A stretch of 64,000 bases of DNA from Tsuneonella dongtanensis. GTDB lineage: Bacteria; Pseudomonadota; Alphaproteobacteria; Sphingomonadales; Sphingomonadaceae. Location: contig NZ_CP016591.1 of NCBI RefSeq assembly GCF_001698205.1, positions 744,001 through 808,000 of the forward strand, read 5' to 3'. Below the pieces are notes generated by a model, which saw nothing but the letters and a program-made list of their open reading frames with translations, searched no databases and was not told where the DNA came from. Both the position numbers and the translations under genes were made by a program. Below, piece by piece: positions 55,228-63,081 of the stretch; the stretch's first letter is position 1, and each line of letters begins with the position of its first letter.

Positions 55228-56865
55228 CTACTCTTCGTCCGATCCGCCCTTCTTCGCGGCACGTTTCGCCTTCTGGAATGCTTCCTTCTTGTAGATCGAG
55301 GCCGGCGGGGGCAACGCATCGATGTAGGCATCGAGCCGCTTGACGGTAGCTGGATCGCTCTTGGCGAGGTTGCGATGTTCGCCGGGGTCGGCGACGAGAT
55401 CGTTAAGCTCGTAGTCGCGCGCCTTCGTCCTCTGCTGGGTCCAGCGCACCAGGCGATAACGCTCGGTGCGGATCGCCTGGCCGAGACGGTCGGGGCGATT
55501 GAACACGTGGTAGGCGTAAGGACGTACGCGCGCCGCGGGATCGGCGAATACCGGCGACAGGTCGAGTCCGTCGATGGGTTGCGGTCCGGTCGGATGCGAC
55601 AGCCCGGCGAGCGAGGCCAGCGTGGTATAGATGTCGACCGTCTCAGCCGGCTGCCCGGTCGAGCGCCCGCCGGCGCCGACGCCCGGTCCCGCGAAGATCA
55701 GCGGAATGCGCGTCGCCTGTTCGTAGTTCGTGTGCTTGGTCCACAGGCCGTGATCGCCCAGGTGGAAACCGTGATCTCCCCAGAGAACGACGATGGTATC
55801 GTCGCGCAGGCCTAACCGGTCGAGTTCGGCGAGAACCTTGCCGACCTGCGCATCGGTGTAGCTGACACCGGCATAGTATCCCTGGACCATCGTGCGCACG
55901 AGGTCGCGGGGATATTCCTTGCCAGTCACCTTTCCGGGTACGGGGAAGTAGTTCGCGACCTCGCCGCCGACCTTTCCGGCAAACGCCGGAGCGCCCTCGG
56001 GCATGTCCTCGAATTCCGGCATCGGCATCTTTGCCGGATCGTACATGTCCCAATATTTCTTCGGCACCGAGAATGGCATGTGCGGACGCGCGAAGCCCAC
56101 CGCCATGAAGAACGGCTGCTTCGATCCCTTGAGCGCCTCGAGGCGCTGGATCGCGTAAGCGGCAGTGCGGCCATCGGCGTATGTCTCATCCGAAACGTCC
56201 GGGGATTCGTACGCCGCGCCCTTGGGCAGTTCGAGGATGGCCCCTTCGTGCGGCTTCTCGTTAAAGTAGGCTTCCTCGCGCGTGACCGCTCCGCCCGGGG
56301 TGCTGGCGGGACCGTGGTACTCGATCACGTGATCCTTGTGGTGCGGGACCGACCAGCTCGCTTCGTCGCCATAGGTGCCGTGGCCGAAGTGGAAAACCTT
56401 GCCCATGCTTTCGGTGTGATAGCCCGCGCGCATGAACCACTGCGGCATCGTCACCGTGTCGGGATAGTAGTCCCGCATGTTCATCCCGAAATTGTAGATG
56501 CCGGTCGAGGACGAACGCGATCCCATCATCAGATTGAACTGCGACGGAGCGCAGACCGCCTGGTTGGCGTAGGCGGTGTCGAAGCGCATGCCCCGCGCGC
56601 GAGGGAGGGCGGACCGGCGCAGCGTCGTAGAACCGCGTCATCAGCAGGCCCTCGTTGGCTAGCCGGTCGAGATTGGGTGTGGCAAGCTGGGTGCTTTCGG
56701 TGACCGACAGGTCGGCAAATCCCATATCGTCGATCAGGATGAAAACGACGTTCGGACGCTGGTCGCTGCAGACCCCTTGTCAGCGATCCGCGCCGGAGTA
56801 ATTGCGCAGCCCAGAAGCGTCAGCGCCGTACAGAACAGCGCGATGCCGCGAAATGTGCCGATCAT
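55228..56865 (-). pseudogene. Sulfatase pseudogene, apparent fusion of two sulfatases
   Basis: From 56865 leftward the gene begins with a lipoprotein signal (LTLLGCAITPARIADKGS), then a frameshift at about 56750-56780. Next is the start of one sulfatase (RPNVVFILIDDMGFADLSV, TPNLDRLANEGLLMTRFYD) up to its active-site region, which reads VRPPSRAG where VCxPSRAG is expected. At 56591-56601 (GC-only microhomology) the frame changes into a second sulfatase, GMRFDTAYANQAVCAPSQFN, which runs intact to 55228 with VVLWGDHGFHLGDHG (metal site). The right-hand piece is iduronate-2-sulfatase-like. The full reading cannot yield a normal enzyme. Confidence 0.83.
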
Positions 56866-56930
56866 TGCATCACTCACTTGTCGTGGGCTGGACTGCCGGT
56901 TAAATCATACTTTTTACGGGAGAGAACAAG

Positions 56931-58085
56931 ATGCGCAAGCTCGTTATCGGTGCGGCCATGGCTCTGGCACTCGCAGCCTGCGACCAAGCGGCCACGCAGC
57001 CGGAGGGAACTACCGAGGAGGGAGCGATGACGGGCACGCCGTTCGAAAAATTGGCCGACGGACGCGAGGTAACCAAGTGGGATCTACGCGGGGCCGATGG
57101 GTCGGGCCCGATCATCATGGACCTCGGTGCGACGATTCTTTCGCTGCAGGCTCCCGACATGGCGGGCGAAATGGCCGACGTGACGTTCGGTTTCGACACT
57201 GCTGCGCCGTACCTTACCGACAGTCCCTATTTCGGTGCGGTGGTCGGCCGCTACGCGAACCGGATCAAGGAGGGCAAGTTCTCGCTCGACGGCAAGGACT
57301 ACACGCTCGCGATTAATAACGAACCCAACACACTTCACGGCGGCAAGGTCGGGTTCGACAAGCGCGTCTGGAAGGGCGAGCCCGTCACGACAGCCGATGG
57401 CAAGGGTGTGAAATTTACCCTCGTCAGCCCCGACGGCGAAGAAGGTTATCCGGGTGAAGTGACCGTCTCGACCACCTACGTCTGGACGGCCGATCACAAG
57501 CTGATCGTCGATTTCGACGCAACGACGACCGCGAACACCCCATTCAATATCGCCCAGCATTCCTACTGGAACCTCGCCGGAGCCAACACCGCCAAGACCG
57601 TGCTCGACCATACGCTGCAGATCAACGCGGACAAATATACCCCCGTGACGAAGAACCTGATCCCGACGGGCGAACTTCCGCCGGTGGAAGGTACGCCGTT
57701 CGATTTCCGGACCGCGAAGCCGATCGGGCGCGATATCGGCCAGTCGAACGAGCAACTGACGTTCGGCGGTGGTTTCGATCACAACTGGGTGCTGAACGGA
57801 TCGGGGATGCGGGTCGCGGCGGTGCTCGTCGATCCGACGTCGGGCCGCAGGATGACGGTTTCGACCGATCAGCCAGGGCTCCAGTTCTATTCGGGCAATT
57901 TTCTCGACGGGAAAGTAACCGGCAAGGGTGGCAATGCCTATCCCTACCGTTCGGCGGTGGCGCTGGAAACGCAATACTTCCCGGATTCGCCCAACCAGAC
58001 CGGTTTTCCCGATGCCACGCTTCGGCCGGGAAAGCCGTTCCACAGTCGGACGATCTACGCTTTCGATACTGTCGCTACGAACTGA
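56931..58085 (+). CDS. galM: Aldose 1-epimerase (galactose mutarotase), lipoprotein
   Basis: Interconverts alpha and beta anomers of galactose. The 384-residue protein starts with a lipobox signal (MALALAACDQ), so it acts in the periplasm, unlike most cytosolic GalM. Catalytic residues are visible: His in NEPNTLHGGKVGFDKRVW, His in NIAQHSYWNLAG and the general base Glu in AVALETQYFPDSPNQ. It is intact, with GGGAGAG before the ATG. It would condition galactose released outside for the symporter and for galactose dehydrogenase. Divergent from the sulfatase pseudogene. Confidence 0.92.
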   Translation: MRKLVIGAAMALALAACDQAATQPEGTTEEGAMTGTPFEKLADGREVTKWDLRGADGSGPIIMDLGATILSLQAPDMAGEMADVTFGFDTAAPYLTDSPYFGAVVGRYANRIKEGKFSLDGKDYTLAINNEPNTLHGGKVGFDKRVWKGEPVTTADGKGVKFTLVSPDGEEGYPGEVTVSTTYVWTADHKLIVDFDATTTANTPFNIAQHSYWNLAGANTAKTVLDHTLQINADKYTPVTKNLIPTGELPPVEGTPFDFRTAKPIGRDIGQSNEQLTFGGGFDHNWVLNGSGMRVAAVLVDPTSGRRMTVSTDQPGLQFYSGNFLDGKVTGKGGNAYPYRSAVALETQYFPDSPNQTGFPDATLRPGKPFHSRTIYAFDTVATN

Positions 58086-58098
58086 CTTCGGGCCGGGC

Positions 58099-58127
58099 TT
58101 GCCTTGCCGGGGCCACATTCGCATAAG
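58099..58127 (+). promoter_or_regulatory. Promoter of dgoR2, predicted leaderless transcript
   Basis: TTGCCT at 58099-58104, a 17-base spacer and CATAAG at 58122-58127, six bases before the ATG at 58134. Hexamers, spacing and distance match the dgoR1 promoter exactly, and 13 bases (TTCGCATAAGCGC) are identical across the -10 region, while the spacer has diverged. The large inverted repeat at dgoR1 is only partly kept here. Confidence 0.65.
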
Positions 58128-58133
58128 CGCATC

Positions 58134-58928
58134 ATGCCGCAGAACACTCGCTTCGTGTCGGACCCGCCCGAGCAAACTCTCGGGCGGTTGACGCAACGCG
58201 TCACCGACGAGATCGGTGAAGCGATCGTCACCGGGAATCTCGCGCAGGGAGAGCTGCTTCCGGTCGAAGCGGATCGGGTCGCTCGGTACGGGGCGAGCAG
58301 GAGCGTTTTGCGCGAGGCGATCAAGGTGCTGAACGCGAAAGGGCTGGTGACCGCTAAGCCCCGTCGCGGGACCACCGTGACCAAGCAGTCATCCTGGAAC
58401 GTGTTCGATCCCGATGTCTTGCGATGGACCTTGGCGCGCAATTTTTCGCTCGAGCTGCTGACCCAGTTCACCGAGATCCGCATCGCGATCGAGCCGCACG
58501 CCTCTGCACTGGCATGCGACGCGGCGAGCGAAGAGGACATCGCGCGTATCGGTCAGGGTTTCGAACGCATGGTCGAGGCAGACCGCGGGCCCGATGATCC
58601 GCTTGCGGCGGACATCAGCTTCCACCTCGCGATTCTAGACGCCAGCCACAACATCTTCTTAGCTCGATTGAAGGCGCTGGTCGAGACCGCGCTGCATTTC
58701 TCGATCCGGTACACGGGTTCGATTGCACGAGACGAAAGCGAAAAACTGGGCATTCACGAGCAGGTCTATCGGGCGATCGAGGCACGCGACGCGCGGGCTG
58801 CACGGCACGCGGCACTCAAACTGCTGACGGATGCCCTGGACCTGATGAATCAGGGTGCGCCGCCGGCTTCAGAAAACGGCGCCGAACGCCCGCGCAAGGC
58901 CCCGGCGGGCGCAACCACCACCGGATAA
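58134..58928 (+). CDS. GntR/FadR-family regulator, paralog of dgoR
   Basis: A 264-residue paralog of the regulator at 22651. The winged helix has LPVEADRVARYGASRSVLRE and GLVTAKPRRGTTV; the FCD domain has DISFHLAILDASHN and FSIRYTGSIARDESEKLGIH. The reading frame is intact, in contrast to its partner dgoK2. Nearly all FCD metal/ligand residues are shared, so the two probably sense the same or a similar acid, while changes at the N-terminus and in the recognition-helix flank may alter operator choice. It overlaps the end of the dgoK2 pseudogene by 60 bases. Confidence 0.86.
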   Translation: MPQNTRFVSDPPEQTLGRLTQRVTDEIGEAIVTGNLAQGELLPVEADRVARYGASRSVLREAIKVLNAKGLVTAKPRRGTTVTKQSSWNVFDPDVLRWTLARNFSLELLTQFTEIRIAIEPHASALACDAASEEDIARIGQGFERMVEADRGPDDPLAADISFHLAILDASHNIFLARLKALVETALHFSIRYTGSIARDESEKLGIHEQVYRAIEARDARAARHAALKLLTDALDLMNQGAPPASENGAERPRKAPAGATTTG

Positions 58929-59812
58929 CTGGATCGACTGGAATCCTGCCAGTTCGAGTGCACGACCGAAGCTGCGTGAAAGGCTTTCGAACAGATCAGC
59001 CGGATTGGCTCGATGCTTTTTTCGAGAGCCGGCAAGGCTCCCGCGACGTCGGCGCCCACGATGAGCCCGCTCAGGAAACTGGCGGCATCGCGAACCGGCA
59101 CCGACCCGGACGCGTTGCGTGTACGCGCGGCGAACAAGATACCCATTAGATTGCCCCCGCCGTGCTGCAGGGCGAGGCGGACGCCCTCGTCGAATGCTTC
59201 GCCGGGATGCGGCGGATCGCTCTCCGGCGGAATGAGGATCGAATTTTCTTGCAGGGCCGCGAAGAGTTCCCCGCTCATGGCGGTATGGAACCCGGCGAGG
59301 ATATCTTCGCTGACCTTGACCCACTTGTTGTGCGTTTCCGGGAGCGCGAAAACCCGTCGCAAACTTCGCCTGGATTGCAAGCCCCGACGATCTGGGTTTC
59401 CTCCCCGCGCATCAAGTCGAGTTCGCCGAAAGGATTGGTACAGCGAACTCCAGGCATGATCGCGACTTCACATCCGGCGTGATCGAACCGAATTGCCCGC
59501 GCCCCGATCTCCGCCAGCGGCAACGGAGCGTCTGCATAGCCCGCCTCGTGCCAACCCATGTTGCTTCCGATCATGCCGCACAAAACGACCGATACACTGG
59601 GCCACCCCTCGGTCACGCGATCGAACGCGCTACCGAACGACCTTTCGGCTGCCAGCGCTGCAACCCCCCGGGCCTTCGCGCTTTTCGATTTCGTTGCCCT
59701 GTGCGTCGCACAACCAGAATCGCGCCGCAGTTGTCCTCCAGTCGCCAGCGACAAAGGCAGCTTCCATCGACGGAGCGTCGACCCGCTCCTCTCGCTTGTT
59801 CGAAACTTCCAT
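58869..59812 (-). pseudogene. dgoK: 2-dehydro-3-deoxygalactonokinase paralog with three frameshifts
   Basis: Begins FVAGDWRTTAARFWLCD after a ~20-residue lead, like the intact dgoK. One extra G in the G6 run at about 59663-59668 shifts the frame; the second block reads VLCGMIGSNMGWHEAGYADA to RGEETQIVGAC. A one-base loss near 59350 shifts to the third block, ALPETHNKWVKVSEDILAGF to LSGLIVGADVAGALPAL. A third shift near 58965 leads to FGRALELAGF and the stop at 58869. Each block aligns with the intact copy, so the gene was once functional. Confidence 0.88.
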
Positions 59813-59917
59813 CCCCCTCTTCGATCCCAGTTCGCCGCGATATATTCAATCGGCCGCTGGCTGCGAAAATTCAATCTTCGGATTCAAGTTAACGCGCTCG
59901 GCGTCCGTGACCGCATC

Positions 59918-61834
59918 TCAATGCCCAGTCGCCGCGTTATGCTGTGGCGTGGCTTCCAGCGGCAACGTTCTGATCGACATCGCATCGCCGATCTCGATCG
60001 GAACCAGCGCGAAATGCATGCGCCACGGCGCAGTCGGATCGTTGCCGAACATCGTGTACCAATACCGGCCTTCGGTGTCGCGGAACGGCGTTCCGTGCCC
60101 CCCGTGCGGCGCACCCAGGCGGCGGCGCGTATACGGTCCGGCGATCGACTGGGACGCGGCATACATCATGTCGTAGGTGCCATGCGTGCGCAGCGGTCCG
60201 TGCCATTCGGCGCCCGTCACGAAATAGGTGTCGCCTACCTTGATGATCCCGTTGCCTTCGTAGCCGATATGATCGCCAGCCGTGTCCACCAACTGTGTCG
60301 GCTTGTCGACAAATCCGCTGCGATCAGCGTTCAGCTTGGCCAGCCGTCCACCGCCCCAAAGGAAATAGAGGTCCTTACCCTCGGGGTAGAGGAAACCGTC
60401 GATTCCCTTGACGAGGTAACTGCTGCCGGTGTTCTCGTACGGGCCCTGCGCCTTGCCACTGGTGGAGCGGAACAGCCAGGTCTTGCCGCCGACGCCGCGC
60501 TCCATGATCGAAAAGGCAAGGTAGAAGGTACTCTCCGCCGGAACCCAGCGAATTTCAGGGGCCCAGAGTTCGGCGATATTGCCGAACTCGTAACTCAATC
60601 CTGTCCACTGCCAGGCAAAACCCAGATCCGTCCAGTTCTCGAGATCGGTCGAACGCCAGACCTTTATGCCGCCGTCGGGAAACTGGTAACCGTACCCGTC
60701 CAGAGTACCGACGAGATAATAGGCGCCGTCGCCACCCACGGTAACGGACGGGTCTCGCATCGTCTTGCTGGTGACCAGAGCATGCCGCCCGGCAACCGCG
60801 CTGTCTTCTGTCAGGATCCTGCCCGCCTGACGCAGCCGGCCGTCGGGCACGGCCTCGAGCGGGACGATGCCGATCCGGTGGCAGAAAAAGGCGAAGTCGT
60901 CCTCGCACACCGGATCGTAACTTGCGGCAAGTGTACCGTCGGGCATGCTCGCGACCGAACTCTCACCGGCATGAGGAACTGCAAGCATTCTGCGGGAGAA
61001 TGGCCCGTAAGGTGTCTTTCCTTCCGCGAGGAACAGGTCGGTCGTCGCCGTGCGCAGCCGACCCGTCTGTTCGGATGACCCGAGCCAGTATTTCCCACCA
61101 TGCTTGACCATGAAGGCGCCATCGGTGCCGATTCGTGTGCGAACGGGCCAGTCCTTGCCTGCCGGGAAGGTCTCGGCAAAGTTTGCCGCGTCCGGCTTCA
61201 GAAAGCGCGGCGCCTCGGCCAACTTCGCGAAACCGGGTGCAAGCCTGGCGATCCATCCACCGCCCCACAGCAGATAGCCTAACCCGTCGTCATCGACGAA
61301 CAGGGAAGGAGACGGGGCATCGGGCGCAAGGCAGGCGCTGGCGGCCATATCGGCGCCCGGACGCGCGACATCTCCCGTCGCAATCCGCGCGCATCCCTGG
61401 TCGTCTGCGAAAGCGATGAACAGCTTATCAGCCACGATGGTGAGATGAGGAGCGGTCCAGCGAACAGCCGGGTTGGTGGCATCGAGGTCGGGACCGATCA
61501 CCCGAGGCGCAAACCGCTCCCACTGGTTTTCGCCCTTGCGCCCCCAGAACTGCAGACCGTGGCGCGGCGTCGAATCGAGTGGGGTTCCGGTGACGAACAA
61601 TCGGCCGTCGGACGCGTAGGCGATCGAGGCTTGTGAAAGCGGTCGCTCGACGAACTCCGCCACTACCGGTTTTGCACCTGCCACCGGCATGACGGTGGCG
61701 TTCTTGTCCATCGAAGGATGGTCGGCAAACACACTGTCTGCGGGTGTTTTCTGCGCGATCGCCGGCACGGAGTGAACGACCGAAAGCAGTCCCGCCGCAA
61801 GCGCTGTCGATCGAAATATATGCGGCATTGTCAT
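59918..61834 (-). CDS. GH43-like glycoside hydrolase with two five-bladed propellers
   Basis: A 638-residue exported protein (signal peptide to PAIAQ). Two halves each look like a five-bladed propeller. The second half carries the GH43 landmarks: the base Asp in TMRDPSVTVGGDGAYYLVGT, LWAPEIRWVPAESTFYLAFS, and the acid Glu in IGYEGNGIIKVGDTYFVTGA, plus PHGGHGTPFRDTEGRYWY. The first half is weaker and may bind carbohydrate. Family GH43 or a related clan (GH117-like) is likely; the substrate is unknown. The start is ATG 61834 or 61828. Intact, unlike its divergent neighbours. Confidence 0.8.
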   Translation of the reverse strand: MTMPHIFRSTALAAGLLSVVHSVPAIAQKTPADSVFADHPSMDKNATVMPVAGAKPVVAEFVERPLSQASIAYASDGRLFVTGTPLDSTPRHGLQFWGRKGENQWERFAPRVIGPDLDATNPAVRWTAPHLTIVADKLFIAFADDQGCARIATGDVARPGADMAASACLAPDAPSPSLFVDDDGLGYLLWGGGWIARLAPGFAKLAEAPRFLKPDAANFAETFPAGKDWPVRTRIGTDGAFMVKHGGKYWLGSSEQTGRLRTATTDLFLAEGKTPYGPFSRRMLAVPHAGESSVASMPDGTLAASYDPVCEDDFAFFCHRIGIVPLEAVPDGRLRQAGRILTEDSAVAGRHALVTSKTMRDPSVTVGGDGAYYLVGTLDGYGYQFPDGGIKVWRSTDLENWTDLGFAWQWTGLSYEFGNIAELWAPEIRWVPAESTFYLAFSIMERGVGGKTWLFRSTSGKAQGPYENTGSSYLVKGIDGFLYPEGKDLYFLWGGGRLAKLNADRSGFVDKPTQLVDTAGDHIGYEGNGIIKVGDTYFVTGAEWHGPLRTHGTYDMMYAASQSIAGPYTRRRLGAPHGGHGTPFRDTEGRYWYTMFGNDPTAPWRMHFALVPIEIGDAMSIRTLPLEATPQHNAATGH

Positions 61835-61839
61835 ATCGC

Positions 61840-61855
61840 AATAAAGCATATAAAT
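61840..61855. promoter_or_regulatory. Second copy of the 16-bp AT-rich box
   Basis: AATAAAGCATATAAAT, identical to 24437-24452, six bases before the GH43-like start. It overlaps a promoter reading on the - strand: TTGACT (61867-61872), 16-base spacer, TATGCT (61845-61850). The transcript would start within a few bases of the ATG. A regulator bound to the box would block this promoter. Confidence 0.6.
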
Positions 61856-61966
61856 TTTTTCAGGCAAGTCAACGGAGCGACCTGCAGATTGCACCGGAGC
61901 GCTCTACGACGCACATGCCGACGTCATCGTCACAACCGGTGCACGGCTTATCTTGGGAGCTTTTCG

Positions 61967-63079
61967 ATGATTGCCCGCCTCCTGCTTGTCTGTTCGCTCT
62001 TCTTGGCCGGATTGGCCAATCCGGCGAATGCGCGCGACCGATGGACCGAGCAGAAGGCTAACGAATGGTACGCGACCCAACCCTGGTTGGTGGGGGCGAA
62101 TTACGTGCCATCGAGCGCCATAAATCAACTCGAGATGTGGCAGGACGAGACTTGGGACCCCAAGCGCATTCACGAGGAATTCGGCTGAGCGCGAGCAATA
62201 GGCATGAACACGATGCGAGTGTTCCTGCACGACCAGTTGTGGACCGCCGATCCGGTCGGGTACCGCAAACGCATCGACGAATTCCTGACGATCGCGGAGC
62301 GACACGAGATCCGGCCGATGTTCGTGCTGTTCGACAGCTGCTGGGATCCCGATCCGAAGCTAGGACCGCAGCATCCGCCGATCCCCGGCGTGCATAATTC
62401 GGGCTGGGTGCAGGGGCCTGGCGTACCAGGATTGCGAGACAAGTCCCGGTATCCCGCATACCGCGAATATGTCCAAGGCGTGGTGAAGGCTTTCGGCAAG
62501 GACGACCGCGTACTTGCGTGGGACATTTGGAACGAGCCCGATAATTTTGCTCTCCAGTACAAGGGTCAGGAAGGCAAGATCGCCCTGGTCGAGGGAATGC
62601 TGCCACAGGCTTTCGAATGGGCTCGCGCCGCCAATCCGAGCCAGCCGATCACATCGGGTGTGTGGCTGGGGCCGGATTGGTCGCCGGCGGCCAAGAAGCT
62701 CAACAAAACTCAAACGATACAGCTTGAGATGTCGGACGTGATCTCATTTCACGATTACGGTTGGCCAGAGCAGTTCGAAGCGCGGATTGCGCAGTTGAGG
62801 CCATACGGGCGACCGTTGCTGTGCACGGAGTACATGGCGCGCGGCAACGGCTCCACATTCGACACAATCCTGCCGATCGGAAAACGCGAAAAGGTGGCCA
62901 TGATGAATTGGGGCCTCGTCGACGGGCGGACCCAGACGCGCCTGCCGTGGGACAGTTGGGACAAACCGTACACGCAAAAAGAGCCGACGATCTGGTTTCA
63001 TGAGATTTTCCACACCGATGGTCGACCGTACCGGAAAGCGGAAACGGATCTTTTCACCACTTTGACTAAAGGGAACTGA
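61967..63079 (+). pseudogene. Clan-A (GH5-like) glycosidase interrupted by an in-frame TGA
   Basis: The gene starts at ATG 61967 with GGGAG upstream and a signal peptide (LLLVCSLFLAGLANPANA). After residue 73 (WDPKRIHEEFG) a TGA at 62186-62188 replaces an expected Trp (EFGWARAIGMNTMRVF in relatives); the frame then continues unbroken for 297 codons. The catalytic pair is present: acid/base Glu in WDIWNEPDN and nucleophile Glu in LLCTEYMARG. One G-to-A change would explain the stop. An ATG at 62204 could restart translation, but without the signal peptide and first strand. Confidence 0.85.
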
Positions 63080-63081
63080 CC

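Noticed and set aside
62186-62188. TGA as a selenocysteine codon
   Set aside because: The position is a structural Trp in the barrel, not a redox site, and the next gene also has an unrelated nonsense codon, so decay is simpler.
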